In this document: positions 52,433-61,589 of the stretch, piece by piece
Numbering within the stretch: position 1 is the stretch's first letter
Layout of the letters: each line of letters opens with the position of its first letter
Assembly (NCBI RefSeq): GCF_007830335.1
Contig: NZ_VLKU01000002.1
Location: 310,001-374,000, forward strand
Direction of reading: 5' to 3'
DNA length: 64,000 bases
DNA from: Paracoccus sulfuroxidans
GTDB lineage: Bacteria > Pseudomonadota > Alphaproteobacteria > Rhodobacterales > Rhodobacteraceae
The notes under the pieces: model-generated
Told to the model about the DNA's origin: nothing
What the model saw: only the letters and a program-made list of their open reading frames with translations
Database searches by the model: none
Program-made: the position numbers and the translations under genes

Positions 52433-54616
52433 ATGACCGATTTCACCATGAAGAAGGACGCCGACGGCGTCGCCATCATCACTTGGGACGTGCCCGGAAA
52501 ATCGATGAACGTGCTGTCGCTGGACGGTGCGGCCCAACTCGACGCGCTGATCGACGATGCGCTGGCTGATGAGGCAGTGAAGGGCGTCGTCATCACCTCG
52601 GGCAAGAAGGATTTTGCCGCGGGGATGGACCTGAATGTCATCGCCGGGATGAAGACCGGCGGCGCGCAGGCGGTCTTTGACGGCATCATGACGCTGCACC
52701 GCGCCCTGCGGAAGATCGAGCTTGCGGGCATGGACCCCAAGACGAAAAAGGGCGGCAAGCCGATTGCCGCCGCCCTGCCCGGCACGGCGCTTGGCATCGG
52801 GCTGGAACTGCCTCTGGCCACGCATCGGATCTTTGCGGCTGACAATCCCAAGGCCCGCATCGGCCTGCCCGAGATCATGGTCGGCATCTTCCCCGGCGGT
52901 GGCGGCACGACCCGTCTGGTGCGCAAGCTGGGCGTGCTGGGGGCCTCGAGCTTCCTGCTGGAGGGCAAGCTCAACGAGCCTGCGAAGGCGAAATCCGCCG
53001 GGTTGATCGATGAGGTTGTCGCGGATCCCGTCGCCTCGGCCCGCGAATGGGTGCTAAACGCGACCGACGCCGATCTGGTGAAGCCCTGGGATGCCAAGGG
53101 CTACAAGATGCCGGGTGGCGAGCCCTATAACCCGGCAGGCTTCATGACCTTCGTTGGTGCCAGCGCGATGGTGCATGGCAAGACGATGGGCGTCTATCCG
53201 GCGGCGAAGGCGTTGCTCTCGGCGGTCTATGAAGGCGCGATGGTGCCCTTCGACACCGCGCTGAAGATCGAGGCACGCTGGTTCACCAATGTGCTGATGA
53301 ACCCCTCGTCCTCGGCCATGATCCGCAGCCTTTTCATCAACAAGGAAGCGCTGGAGAAAGGCGCGAACCGCCCCGAAGCGCCTGACCAGACGGTGAAGAA
53401 GGTCGGCATTCTGGGTGCGGGCATGATGGGCGCGGGCATCGCCTATGTCAGCGCCATGGCGGGCATCGAGGTCGTGCTGATCGACGCAAAGCAAGAGGCC
53501 GCCGAGAAGGGCAAGGCCCATTCCGCCGACCTGCTGGACAAGGCGATCAGCCGCAAGAAATCGACCGAAGCCAAAAAGGCCGAGGTTCTGGGGCGCATCA
53601 CCGCGACGACCGATTACGCCGCTTTGGCAGGCTGCGATCTGGTGGTTGAAGCCGTGTTCGAAGACCCAGGCGTCAAGGCCGAGGTGACGAAGAAGGCCGA
53701 GGCCGTGATCGGCCCGGACGCGATCTTCGCCACCAACACCTCGACCCTGCCGATCAGCGATCTGGCGCACGCGAGCAGCCGCCCGGACGAGTTCATCGGC
53801 ATCCATTTCTTCAGCCCCGTCGACAAGATGGCGCTGGTCGAGATCATCAAGGGCAAGCAGACCGGCCCGCGTGCCGTGGCCAAGGCGCTGGACTTCGTCC
53901 GCCAGATCCGCAAGACGCCCATCGTCGTCCATGACGCGCGCTTCTTCTATGCCAACCGCTGCATCATCCCCTATATCAACGAGGGGCTGCGTCTGCTGGC
54001 CGAGGGCACTAGCCCGACGCTGATCGAGAATGCCGCCAAACAGATGGGCATGCCTCTGGGGCCGCTGCAGCTGGTCGACGAAACCTCGATCGATCTGGGC
54101 GTCAAGATCGCCAAGGCCACCCGCGCCGCGATGGGCGATGCCTATCCCGACGGGGCGGTCGATGAGGTGATCTTCCGCATGGCCGATCAGGGTCGACTGG
54201 GACGCAAGGCCAATGCCGGGTTCTATGACTATGACGCCTCGGGCAAGCGGCAGGGCTTCTGGGAGGGGCTGGCGACCGAATGGCCCGAAGCCGCCGAGCA
54301 GCCCGAGTTCACCGAGATCCAGAACCGGCTGATGTTCGTGCAGGCGCTGGAGGCCGTGCGGGCTTTCGAGGATGGCGTGCTGGAAGACATCCGCGAAGGC
54401 GATGTCGGCGCGATTCTGGGCTGGGGCTTTGCGCCCTGGACCGGGGGACCGTTCAGCTGGCTCGACATGCTGGGCGCGCCCCGCGCGGTCGAGATTGCCG
54501 ATGCGCTGGCGAAGAAATTCGGGCCCCGCTTTGCCGCGCCCGCCTTGCTGCGGGACATGGCCGCCAAGGGCGAAAGCTTCTATGGCCGCTATGGCAAGGG
54601 CCAGAAGGCCGCCTGA
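52433..54616 (+). CDS. fadB: Fatty-acid oxidation complex alpha subunit (hydratase/3-hydroxyacyl-CoA dehydrogenase)
   Basis: A 727-residue bifunctional enzyme. The N-terminal crotonase domain (about 1-190) carries A-A-G-M-D-L-N and the catalytic Glu region G-L-E-L-P-L. The NAD-binding motif G-I-L-G-A-G-M-M-G-A-G-I-A follows near residue 325, then the dehydrogenase domain and its C-terminal repeat. The ATG at 52433 is preferred. It completes the beta-oxidation spiral with FadA and ends at a bidirectional terminator. Confidence 0.94.
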   Translation: MTDFTMKKDADGVAIITWDVPGKSMNVLSLDGAAQLDALIDDALADEAVKGVVITSGKKDFAAGMDLNVIAGMKTGGAQAVFDGIMTLHRALRKIELAGMDPKTKKGGKPIAAALPGTALGIGLELPLATHRIFAADNPKARIGLPEIMVGIFPGGGGTTRLVRKLGVLGASSFLLEGKLNEPAKAKSAGLIDEVVADPVASAREWVLNATDADLVKPWDAKGYKMPGGEPYNPAGFMTFVGASAMVHGKTMGVYPAAKALLSAVYEGAMVPFDTALKIEARWFTNVLMNPSSSAMIRSLFINKEALEKGANRPEAPDQTVKKVGILGAGMMGAGIAYVSAMAGIEVVLIDAKQEAAEKGKAHSADLLDKAISRKKSTEAKKAEVLGRITATTDYAALAGCDLVVEAVFEDPGVKAEVTKKAEAVIGPDAIFATNTSTLPISDLAHASSRPDEFIGIHFFSPVDKMALVEIIKGKQTGPRAVAKALDFVRQIRKTPIVVHDARFFYANRCIIPYINEGLRLLAEGTSPTLIENAAKQMGMPLGPLQLVDETSIDLGVKIAKATRAAMGDAYPDGAVDEVIFRMADQGRLGRKANAGFYDYDASGKRQGFWEGLATEWPEAAEQPEFTEIQNRLMFVQALEAVRAFEDGVLEDIREGDVGAILGWGFAPWTGGPFSWLDMLGAPRAVEIADALAKKFGPRFAAPALLRDMAAKGESFYGRYGKGQKAA

Positions 54617-54625
54617 CACGACAAA

Positions 54626-54657
54626 AGAAAGCGGGGCATTTTGCCCCGCTTTCTTCA
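54626..54657. terminator. Bidirectional terminator after fadB
   Basis: A 13-bp stem AGAAAGCGGGGCA/TGCCCCGCTTTCT (54626-54638 with 54642-54654), 3-base loop, and A-rich and T-rich flanks on both sides. It can end both fadB and the convergent gene at 54676-55284. Confidence 0.9.
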
Positions 54658-54675
54658 TTCACGCGTGGCGTACAG

Positions 54676-55284
54676 TCAGTCTTCGTCCAGCAGCCGCTGA
54701 TAGACTTCACCCGCAAAGACCAGCTGCGCATTGTTCTGCGGGTCAAGATATTCACGCTCGACCGGGGCGGTCATGCGCAGAAGAACCGCGTCCTCGGCCT
54801 TCGTCGCCGCGCAGATCCGGTCCAGCAGCATCAGTGCCCCCTCGCCGCCCTCGCTCTGCTGACGCAGGACCGAGGCGCAGCTGAGGTCCATGAATTTGGT
54901 CCCACTTTCGTCCTTGATCTCGACCGGCTCGAATTTCGGCGTCGAAGTGTTATAGCTTTCGCCCAGTGCCGAGGTCCCCTTCTCGAGGTTCTCTTGCAGG
55001 GCGGTCAGCAGCACGCGCTGCGCGGGCACCGTATGCCCGCTGGGAACCTGCGGGTCATAGCCGGTTTCGCCCTTCGCCTGCCCGGGCGCGGGCAGGATGC
55101 TCAGCATGGCGCGGCCGGCCTTGCCCTCAAAGCGGGCCAGCACCGCATCGCCGTCCTCCTTGACATCCAGCGTCTTCATATCGGTCACATCGCTGGGGAT
55201 GCGGTCCTTGAAATCGGCGGGCGCGGCATGGGCCGCTGCGGTCACCAGAGACATGGCGCAGATCGCTGCAAATGCTGTTTTCAT
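54676..55284 (-). CDS. Secreted protein of unknown function
   Basis: A 202-residue protein with a signal peptide ending A-A-H-A (about residue 20). The mature part is acidic and contains two central cysteines (L-S-C-A-S-V and R-I-C-A-A). I do not recognise a family. The ATG at 55284 is chosen; another ATG three bases earlier (55287) is equally possible. It is convergent with fadB. Confidence 0.65.
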   Translation of the reverse strand: MKTAFAAICAMSLVTAAAHAAPADFKDRIPSDVTDMKTLDVKEDGDAVLARFEGKAGRAMLSILPAPGQAKGETGYDPQVPSGHTVPAQRVLLTALQENLEKGTSALGESYNTSTPKFEPVEIKDESGTKFMDLSCASVLRQQSEGGEGALMLLDRICAATKAEDAVLLRMTAPVEREYLDPQNNAQLVFAGEVYQRLLDED

Positions 55285-55419
55285 CATTCTACCTTTTACC
55301 TTTGCCCCTCCGAGTCCGGTCTGTCCCGTCCCTTTGGGGTCGGGCATCAACCGTGGCAGGGCACAATCGTTCCAACGAAAAAGGGGCCAGAACTCAGCCA
55401 GCCCCCAGAAAAGATGCGC

Positions 55420-56418
55420 TCAGACCAGCGCCTCGGCGCGGAAATCGGCGCGCAGATCGCGCTCGGGGCGCGGGCCCACATGCGAGATCACCTCGGCCGC
55501 CGCGATGCAGGCCATGCGACCGGCAGCGGCCAAAGGCGCGCCGATGGCCAGCCCATAGATCAGCCCCGCCGCGAATTGATCGCCCGCGCCGGTGGCATCG
55601 ACCGGCACGATCTTGTGGACCGGGGCCAGCACGCGCTCTCCGTTGCGGATCAGGATCGCATCCTCGCCCGAGCGGGTGCAGATGACAGTGCCGCAATCAG
55701 CCTGAGCCTGCGCCAGCGCGGCCTCCAGATCCTCGGTCTGGTAAAGCGAGGTCCACTCATGGACGTTGCCGATCACGTAATCCATCGGACCCGCGACCAG
55801 ACGGCGGAAATCCTCGCGGTGGCGGTCGACACAGAAGGGGTCGGAGAGCGCAATGCCCGCCTGCCCGCCCGCGTCGTGACAGGCTTTCGCGGCCTTCAGG
55901 AAGGCGGCCTTGCCCTTCGGCTTGTCGAACAGATAGCCCTCAAGGAACAGCCAGTCCGCACCGCTGAAGACGGCGGGGTTCACGTCCTCCTCGCCAAGTT
56001 CGGCCGAGATGCCCAGATAGGTGTTCATCGACCGCTCGCCATCGGGCGTGATGAAGATGATCGAGCGCGAGGTCGGGTCGACCTCGCCCGCGACGGGCGG
56101 GTTCACGAAGACGGTGCCTGCGGCTTCGGTCTGTTCGGCGTAAGACAGGCCCAGCGGATCGGCCGCCACGCGGCCGATGAAGGCAGTCTTGAGACCCAGC
56201 ATGCCGATGCCCGCCAGCGTGTTCGCGACAGACCCGCCCGGCAGCAGCATCGGCTTTCGCTCGGCCGATTGCGCGGCTGTCAGGAACTCGGCCCGGTCGC
56301 GGTCGATCAGTTGCATGATGCCCTTCTGGACCTCCAGCCGGTTCAAAGCCGCGTCATCGGTCTGGGCCAGCACGTCCATGATCGCATTGCCAATGCCGAT
56401 GACATAGGGGGTGGTCAT
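55420..56418 (-). CDS. PfkB-family carbohydrate/nucleoside kinase (adenosine kinase-like)
   Basis: A 332-residue ribokinase-fold kinase. The glycine pair G-G-S-V-A-N-T in the N-terminal part and the anion-hole signature D-A-T-G-A-G-D-Q-F-A-A-G near residue 277 are complete. Overall layout resembles the adenosine kinase group of alphaproteobacteria, but ribose, nucleosides or sugars all remain possible. It overlaps nth by four bases in a head-to-tail ATGA. Confidence 0.88.
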   Translation of the reverse strand: MTTPYVIGIGNAIMDVLAQTDDAALNRLEVQKGIMQLIDRDRAEFLTAAQSAERKPMLLPGGSVANTLAGIGMLGLKTAFIGRVAADPLGLSYAEQTEAAGTVFVNPPVAGEVDPTSRSIIFITPDGERSMNTYLGISAELGEEDVNPAVFSGADWLFLEGYLFDKPKGKAAFLKAAKACHDAGGQAGIALSDPFCVDRHREDFRRLVAGPMDYVIGNVHEWTSLYQTEDLEAALAQAQADCGTVICTRSGEDAILIRNGERVLAPVHKIVPVDATGAGDQFAAGLIYGLAIGAPLAAAGRMACIAAAEVISHVGPRPERDLRADFRAEALV

Positions 56419-57083
56419 GTGGTCTTCTCCTCATAGGGGCACAGGTCAGCCACGATGCAGACGGCGCAGCGCGGGCGTTTGGCCTGACAGATATAGCGTC
56501 CGTGCAGGATCAGCCAGTGATGGGCGTTTTGCTGGAATTCGGCGGGGACGTTGTCCTCGATCGCACGCTCGACCTGATCAACGTCACGCCCGGGCGCGAT
56601 ATGGGTGCGGTTGCCTAAGCGGAAGATGTGCGTGTCGACCGCCTGCGCCGGAATGCCGAACAGCGAATTCAGCACCACATTCGCGGTCTTGCGCCCGACG
56701 CCGGGCAGCGTCATCAGCGCGGCGCGAGAGGTCGGCACCTCGCCGCCATAACCGTCGACCAGAATCTGCGACAGCGCCATGACGTTCTTGGCCTTCTGTC
56801 GGAAGAGGCCAATGGTCTTGATATGCTCGGTCAGCCCATCAAGCCCCAGATCCAGCATCTGCTGCGGGGTCGAGACGCTGGCGAACAGCGCCTTGGTGGC
56901 CTTATTCACCCCCACATCCGTCGCCTGCGCCGACAGCGCCACCGCGACCAGCAGGGTGAAGGCATTGGTGTAGCTGAGTTCCGTCACCGGATGCGGGTTC
57001 CCTTCCCGCAGGCGCGAAAAGAACGCGATTTGCGTGGCATAGGGCAAGGGCTGGGGCAAACGGGCTGAGCGGGTCTTGGTCAT
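56415..57083 (-). CDS. nth: Endonuclease III
   Basis: A 222-residue DNA glycosylase/AP lyase for oxidised pyrimidines. The helix-hairpin-helix L-P-G-V-G-R-K-T-A-N-V-V, the catalytic Asp region A-V-D-T-H-I-F-R, and the 4Fe-4S motif C-x6-C-x2-C-x5-C near the C-terminus are all present. The ATG at 57083 gives the family length. Some additional open sequence upstream is not coding. Confidence 0.95.
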   Translation of the reverse strand: MTKTRSARLPQPLPYATQIAFFSRLREGNPHPVTELSYTNAFTLLVAVALSAQATDVGVNKATKALFASVSTPQQMLDLGLDGLTEHIKTIGLFRQKAKNVMALSQILVDGYGGEVPTSRAALMTLPGVGRKTANVVLNSLFGIPAQAVDTHIFRLGNRTHIAPGRDVDQVERAIEDNVPAEFQQNAHHWLILHGRYICQAKRPRCAVCIVADLCPYEEKTT

Positions 57084-57179
57084 GGCAGTTTGATGCCCTG
57101 CATCACTGGTTGACGCAAGCGCTGCGGCAGGGAACCATGCCGCGATACCACGCATTTTGCCGATGAAACGAGGTGTGAC

Positions 57180-57776
57180 ATGGTTCGAACGCTCTTCTCT
57201 CCGTCCCAGCCGGAAAGCGAATTGCAGGTCGTCGTGGTCTCGACACCGCCGGATGATGAGGATGTGGTGCTGTGCATCGGGCGCTTCACGACCCCTGTGG
57301 GCGCGATCATCGCCATCGGTGCCGAGGGCACGATCTGGGGCTTGGGCTTCGCGGGCGAGATGTCCGAAGAGGCCGTGCGCCACGACCTGACCCGACGCTG
57401 GCCCCGCGCCCGCTATGTCGAGGCGCCCGAGGCACTGGCCCCCGCCATCAGCGTTTTGCTGAAGAACCAGGGCGAGATGCGGGTCCGGCTGGTCGGCTCG
57501 GCCTTTCAGGTGAAGGTCTGGCGGGCGCTGCTGGACATCCCCTTCGGCGAACTCGCAAGCTATGGCGACATCGCGCATATGATCGGCCAGCCCAACGCCA
57601 TCCGCGCCGTCGGCACGGCGGTCGGGCAGAACCCGGTCTCATGGGCGGTGCCCTGCCACCGGGTGACGCGCAAGGGCGGCACGCTGGGCGGCTATCACTG
57701 GGGCGCTGCGATCAAGCGCGCCATCCTGACGCGCGAGGGTGCCAGCATCGCTCCGCTGGCCATCCCGTCATTGTGA
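57180..57776 (+). CDS. ogt: O6-methylguanine-DNA methyltransferase (Ogt-like)
   Basis: A 198-residue suicide repair protein. The acceptor Cys159 is in V-P-C-H-R-V, preceded by G-Q-N-P and followed by G-G-Y. The N-terminal domain is short, without the DNA-binding Ada part, so this is an Ogt/Ada C-terminal-type protein. It is divergent from nth, with 96 bases between them, forming a two-gene repair cluster. Confidence 0.9.
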   Translation: MVRTLFSPSQPESELQVVVVSTPPDDEDVVLCIGRFTTPVGAIIAIGAEGTIWGLGFAGEMSEEAVRHDLTRRWPRARYVEAPEALAPAISVLLKNQGEMRVRLVGSAFQVKVWRALLDIPFGELASYGDIAHMIGQPNAIRAVGTAVGQNPVSWAVPCHRVTRKGGTLGGYHWGAAIKRAILTREGASIAPLAIPSL

Positions 57777-57929
57777 GAAATTGCACCGGAATTGTGCCTT
57801 CTTTCAGTGGCCTTGAGTTGGAACCCGTGGCATCTTCCGGGCGTTTCGGCATCAGTCCGCGCAAGGGCCGCTCGCCCAAGGCACAATCAGGAACGGGCAA
57901 AGAACGCGCCCATGACAAGAGGTAAAATC

Positions 57930-58574
57930 ATGAAGACACGCATCGCACTGCTTGCCGCATCGGTTGGCATCGTCGCCCTTGGGGCCTGCACCACCGATCC
58001 CTATGGCCAGCCCTCGCAAATGAGCAAGACGCAGCAAGGCGCCGTCGCAGGTGCGGTCCTTGGCGGGTTGATCGGCGCGGGCGAAAGCAAGCAGAACGCC
58101 GTGAAGGGCGCGGTTGTGGGCGGCCTGGTCGGCGCCGTTGGCGGCTCGATGCTGGACCAGCAGGAAAAGACGCTGCGCCAGCAGATCAACAACCCGAATG
58201 TCACCGTCGTCAACAACGGCCAGAACCTGACGGTCACCCTGCCGGAATCGATCCTGTTCGCCACTGATTCCGCTGCTGTCTCGGCTCAGGGCCAGAACGA
58301 TCTCTACACGATCGGTCGCAACCTGAACCAATATCCGAACAGCCGCATTCAGGTCATCGGTCACACCGACAGCACCGGCTCGGCCGCCTACAACCAGGAC
58401 CTGTCCGAGCGTCGCGCCCGTTCGGTCGCCGGCATCCTCAGCGCCGCTGGTGTTGCGACCAACCGCATCTCGACGGTCGGCCGTGGTCAGGCCCAGCCCA
58501 TCGCCTCGAACGACACCGTGTCGGGCCGCGCGCAGAACCGCCGGGTCGAGATCATCGTCATCCCGACGAACTGA
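57930..58574 (+). CDS. OmpA-family lipoprotein with glycine-zipper segment
   Basis: A 214-residue YiaD-like lipoprotein. The lipobox L-G-A-C gives Cys20; next come glycine-zipper repeats (A-G-A-V-L-G-G-L-I-G-A-G and G-A-V-V-G-G-L-V-G-A-V-G-G) at about 40-75, and a C-terminal OmpA peptidoglycan-binding domain with G-H-T-D-S-T-G and R-R-V-E-I-I. It links the outer membrane to peptidoglycan. The ATG at 57930 has an AGAGGT ribosome site. Confidence 0.9.
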   Translation: MKTRIALLAASVGIVALGACTTDPYGQPSQMSKTQQGAVAGAVLGGLIGAGESKQNAVKGAVVGGLVGAVGGSMLDQQEKTLRQQINNPNVTVVNNGQNLTVTLPESILFATDSAAVSAQGQNDLYTIGRNLNQYPNSRIQVIGHTDSTGSAAYNQDLSERRARSVAGILSAAGVATNRISTVGRGQAQPIASNDTVSGRAQNRRVEIIVIPTN

Positions 58575-58597
58575 TCCCAAGCATCAGCAGACATGCG

Positions 58598-58629
58598 GGC
58601 GGGCACGGGCAATCCGTGCCCGCCTTTTT
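58598..58629 (+). terminator. Intrinsic terminator of the OmpA lipoprotein gene
   Basis: An 11-bp stem GGCGGGCACGG/CCGTGCCCGCC (58598-58608 with 58614-58624), a 5-base loop and T5. Confidence 0.92.
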
Positions 58630-58660
58630 CATGCCCGCACGCGCCACAGGGCGGCACAAA

Positions 58661-58697
58661 TGAAAAAGACCCCCGAGCCAGATGGCCGGGGGTCTTT
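58661..58697 (-). terminator. Intrinsic terminator of the Fo-ATP synthase operon
   Basis: An 11-bp stem AAAGACCCCCG/CGGGGGTCTTT (58665-58675 with 58687-58697) followed on the minus strand by a T run, 44 bases after the last gene of the operon, atpF. Confidence 0.9.
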
Positions 58698-58740
58698 CGA
58701 TCTTTGTCCCTCTTGGCGCCGGTAGACCCGGCTGCCGCAA

Positions 58741-59298
58741 TCAGTTGAGGCGCGTGGCCACTTCGTCGATGGCCTTGTCGATGGTCGCGCTGCGGTCGTT
58801 GCCCGACACCTGCTTGCCCAGGATCTCGGTCGCGGCCGAAACGGCAACCTGAATCGCGCGGTCACGGACGGCGCGGATCGCTCCGGTCTCGGCGCTGGCG
58901 ATCTGTTCCTCGGCAGCCTGCAGGCGGCGCTTGATCGACTCGTCCAGCGCGCGCTTGGCCTTTTCGGCTTCCGCCGTAGCTTCGCGCTTGGCATTGGCGA
59001 CGATGTCGTCGGCCTGGCCCTTCACTTCGCGCTGGCGACGCTCATAGCTCGCATAGATCTCCTGCGCTTCCTCGCGCAGGCGACGGGCCTCGGCCAGATC
59101 ATTGCGAATGCCTTCCGCGCGCTTGTCCAGAAGTCCGCCGATGATCCCGGGAACCCGGAAATACAGCAGGACCAGAACAAAGGCGATGAACGCCAGCAGA
59201 ACGACGAAATCGGTGTTCCGGAACGAGAAGAACGGACCGGACGCTGCCAGAGCGGGAGTCGCGCCAAGAAGCGCGAAAAGAACGCTGAGACGCTTCAT
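58741..59298 (-). CDS. atpF: ATP synthase Fo subunit b
   Basis: A 185-residue stator subunit. One N-terminal membrane helix (about 32-52, V-V-L-L-A-F-I-A-F-V) precedes a long charged coiled coil that reaches F1. It is the last gene of the Fo operon and overlaps atpF' by four bases. The initial segment M-K-R-L-S-V-L-F-A-L-L-G resembles a signal sequence, as in some alphaproteobacterial b subunits. Confidence 0.93.
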   Translation of the reverse strand: MKRLSVLFALLGATPALAASGPFFSFRNTDFVVLLAFIAFVLVLLYFRVPGIIGGLLDKRAEGIRNDLAEARRLREEAQEIYASYERRQREVKGQADDIVANAKREATAEAEKAKRALDESIKRRLQAAEEQIASAETGAIRAVRDRAIQVAVSAATEILGKQVSGNDRSATIDKAIDEVATRLN

Positions 59299-59933
59299 TG
59301 CAGGGCTCCCTTCAGTCGCTGATCGACAGCCTCGTTGACCAGAGCCTGATCGGAGGTACCACCGAAGGTCCGGACCAGTTCCTCGGTCACGTCGCGGGCA
59401 ACGCTGCGCGCATCCTCGACGGCCGAAGTGCGGATCTCGCCGATGCGCTTTTCCGACTCTGCGGTGCGCGCGGCAATCTCGGCGTCGGCCTTGGCGATGG
59501 CCTTGTCCAGTTCCTTCTGGATCTCGGCCTTGTTGGCCGCGACGATCTTGTTCGCTTCGGCCCGGGCATCCGCAAGCGCCTTGTCATAGGCTGCTTCGGC
59601 TTCCTTGGCTTTCTGCTTGAATTCCTCGGCCGCCATCAGGTCGCCGGTGATGGCCCCCTGACGATCGGAGAGCACGCCGCCAATGCGCGGAAGCGCGATG
59701 CGCGACAGCACCCAATAAAGCACCGCCAGCGTGACCAGAAGCCAGAAGATCTGGTTGCCGAAGGTGCTGATATCCAGCTGCGGCATGCCGGCTGCGGATT
59801 CAGCACCGTGCGCGGCAGCCGCCGCATGGGCTGCATCAGCCGCATGGCCAGCCGCATCGGCGGATTCGGTGATGGTCACCGTTTCGGTTTGTTCGACCAC
59901 GACGGGCGCGGTCTGTTGCAACAGGCTGATCAT
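59295..59933 (-). CDS. atpF': ATP synthase Fo subunit b' (second stator subunit)
   Basis: A 212-residue b-like subunit, typical of photosynthetic and alphaproteobacterial ATP synthases that use a b/b' heterodimer. An unusually long, Ala/His-rich N-terminal extension (about residues 1-50) precedes the membrane helix I-F-W-L-L-V-T-L-A-V-L-Y and the coiled coil. It is after atpE and before atpF. Annotation pipelines also call it atpX or atpG. Confidence 0.9.
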   Translation of the reverse strand: MISLLQQTAPVVVEQTETVTITESADAAGHAADAAHAAAAAHGAESAAGMPQLDISTFGNQIFWLLVTLAVLYWVLSRIALPRIGGVLSDRQGAITGDLMAAEEFKQKAKEAEAAYDKALADARAEANKIVAANKAEIQKELDKAIAKADAEIAARTAESEKRIGEIRTSAVEDARSVARDVTEELVRTFGGTSDQALVNEAVDQRLKGALQ

Positions 59934-59963
59934 TTCCTACCCCATGCCGGTCGTTTCACAATC

Positions 59964-59988
59964 GGGTGGGCGCGTCACGCCCCCACCC
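59964..59988 (-). other. Hairpin between atpE and atpF'
   Basis: GGGTGGG (59964-59970) pairs with CCCACCC-type bases (59982-59988) plus a short inner GCG/CGC stem, in the 76-base gap after atpE. There is no T run, so it is probably an RNA-processing or stability element that keeps c-subunit message high, not a terminator. Confidence 0.4.
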
Positions 59989-60009
59989 AACCGCAAGGAT
60001 GGCAAAGGA

Positions 60010-60243
60010 TCAGACTGCGAACAGCAGCAGCAGAGCGACGAGGAACGAGAAGATCCCCAGAGCTTCGGCGAAGGCCATGCCGATGAACAGCGTCGCGGTC
60101 TGCGAAGCGGCTGCCGACGGGTTGCGCAGAGCGCCCGCCAGGTAGTTGCCAGCAACGTTGCCCACACCGACGGCTGCACCAGCCATACCGATGCAAGCCA
60201 GGCCTGCGCCGAGATACTGTCCGAGTTGACCCAGATTTTCCAT
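60010..60243 (-). CDS. atpE: ATP synthase Fo subunit c
   Basis: A 77-residue proteolipid with two membrane helices and the R-N-P polar loop (about 40-42). The proton-binding carboxylate is Glu60 in [10 protein letters not shown]. The start is set by AAGGAG, which lies seven bases before the ATG at 60243; the upstream in-frame ATG at 60249 is only one base from that sequence and is unlikely. It is made in many copies per complex. Confidence 0.95.
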   Translation of the reverse strand: MENLGQLGQYLGAGLACIGMAGAAVGVGNVAGNYLAGALRNPSAAASQTATLFIGMAFAEALGIFSFLVALLLLFAV

Positions 60244-60301
60244 ATTCATGCTCCTTGAGGCTTGGAAAGGGTTGTGAATTTGTTCCGACCGTCTGCGGGG
60301 C

Positions 60302-61060
60302 TCAGTGGCCCGGGTGCAGCGCATCCTTCAGATAGACGCAGGTCAGGATGGTGAAGACATAGGCCTGAATGGTCACGACCAGCACTTCCAGCGCATAGAC
60401 GCCGACGATGGCCAGGATCGAGACGGGGGCCAGAGCAACGACTGCGGCGAAGGCTGCGAAGACCTTCATCACCGCGTGGCCTGCCATGATGTTGCCGGCA
60501 AGACGAATGGAGTGGCTGACCGGACGCACGAAGTACGAGATCAGTTCGATGATCGCCAGAACCGGGCGCATCGCTGCCGGAGCCGAGCTGACCCAGAAGA
60601 GGCCCAGGAAGTGGCTGCCGTTTTTCACGAAGCCCAGAATGGTCACGAAGAAGAAGACCATGAAGGCCAGAACCGCGGTCACCGCGATCTGCGAGGTGGG
60701 CGAGAAGGACATCGGCAGCAGCGCCAGGGCGTTGGCGAACAGGATGAAGCAGAACAGCGTCATCACATAGGGGAAGTATTTCAGCCCCTCTTTGCCGGTG
60801 ATGTCCTCGACCATCTTGCGAACCATGCCATAGGTCAGTTCAGCGATGGACTGGCTGCGGCTGGGAACGATGGCGCGGCCACGGGTGCCGAAGACCAGCA
60901 GAGCAATGACGGCCAGCGCCGACAGCGCCATCCACAGCATCGCGTTGGTCGGGGTGTACCAGCTGATCGGGCCATCCCCGAAAAGCGGCTTGACGATGAA
61001 CTGGTCCATCGGGTGGAAAACCAGACCACCGACCTCTTCTTCTGCTGCTGCCATCGTCAT
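60302..61060 (-). CDS. atpB: ATP synthase Fo subunit a
   Basis: A 252-residue membrane subunit that forms the proton half-channels. The essential Arg is in S-H-S-I-R-L-A-G-N, in the fourth main helix, and the typical I-Q-A-Y-V-F-T-I-L end is present. The ATG at 61060 overlaps the atpI stop by four bases; a second ATG lies two codons later. Confidence 0.95.
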   Translation of the reverse strand: MTMAAAEEEVGGLVFHPMDQFIVKPLFGDGPISWYTPTNAMLWMALSALAVIALLVFGTRGRAIVPSRSQSIAELTYGMVRKMVEDITGKEGLKYFPYVMTLFCFILFANALALLPMSFSPTSQIAVTAVLAFMVFFFVTILGFVKNGSHFLGLFWVSSAPAAMRPVLAIIELISYFVRPVSHSIRLAGNIMAGHAVMKVFAAFAAVVALAPVSILAIVGVYALEVLVVTIQAYVFTILTCVYLKDALHPGH

Positions 61061-61401
61061 TCACCCTTGTCGTCTCCGGGGCGCCCCGGTGTCTTGCCAA
61101 TTTCATTCGCCGTTCGCATCATGGTCTTCACCCCGGCCACAAGGCCCAAGAGGACGAAGATCACAAGAAAGAGCGGCATGGTGCTGAACAATGTGTCCAG
61201 CCCGAACCCTATTCCAAACCCGATGGCCAATCCCGCCACCAGCTCCGTGACCATGCGCCAGGCGATATTGGCCTGGTGGTATTTGTCCATGACGACCTCT
61301 TTGGGTCCGTCATCGATCTTCTGCGCGAGCCTGTGCTCCAGAGATTTCAGGCGCTCGGCATCCCGGACCCGCGCGGCCTCTGTCTCTGGCTCGTCAGCCA
61401 A
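61057..61401 (-). CDS. atpI: ATP synthase protein I (AtpI)
   Basis: A 114-residue small membrane protein that begins the Fo operon. A charged N-terminal region (1-45) with a Y-H-Q-A-N-I-A-W-R motif precedes two helices (G-F-G-I-G-F-G-L-D and F-L-V-I-F-V-L-L-G). AtpI is thought to help assemble the c-ring and handle Mg2+, but is not a structural subunit. Confidence 0.9.
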   Translation of the reverse strand: MADEPETEAARVRDAERLKSLEHRLAQKIDDGPKEVVMDKYHQANIAWRMVTELVAGLAIGFGIGFGLDTLFSTMPLFLVIFVLLGLVAGVKTMMRTANEIGKTPGRPGDDKGE

Positions 61402-61430
61402 GGCTCACACTCCCGTTATTTGTTGCGGCG

Positions 61431-61459
61431 GTGATAGGCACTTGACGGCCCTGAGTCAA
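61431..61459 (-). promoter_or_regulatory. Candidate promoter of the Fo-ATP synthase operon
   Basis: On the minus strand TTGACT (61454-61459), a 17-base spacer and TATCAC (61431-61436) lie 30 bases before the atpI start. The -35 is part of the inverted repeat CTTGAC-N8-GTCAAG (61441-61460). Confidence 0.55.
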
Positions 61460-61475
61460 GCAACCGGAACTGCAT

Positions 61476-61513
61476 ATCAAGACATTGATTTATAATGACA
61501 TTGACAAAATGTC
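61476..61513 (+). promoter_or_regulatory. Operator candidates with a TATAAT in the atpI/ArsR divergent region
   Basis: The perfect dyad GACATT-N5-AATGTC (61497-61513), an extra copy of GACATTGA (61481-61488) and ATCAA-N4-TTGAT (61476-61489) flank a TATAAT (61491-61496), which would be a -10 for the ArsR gene. This is the layout of an autoregulated promoter. Confidence 0.5.
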
Positions 61514-61589
61514 GCACCTTGGGTGTAGGCCGAAAACGCCTACAGATAGTGGTGGAGAATATTCAACCCGCGAGTTAAGGAAGGGATCG

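Noticed and set aside
61476..61489. An FNR-type site before atpI
   Set aside because: The arms are ATCAA-N4-TTGAT, the reverse order of the FNR consensus TTGAT-N4-ATCAA, so it is not an FNR box.
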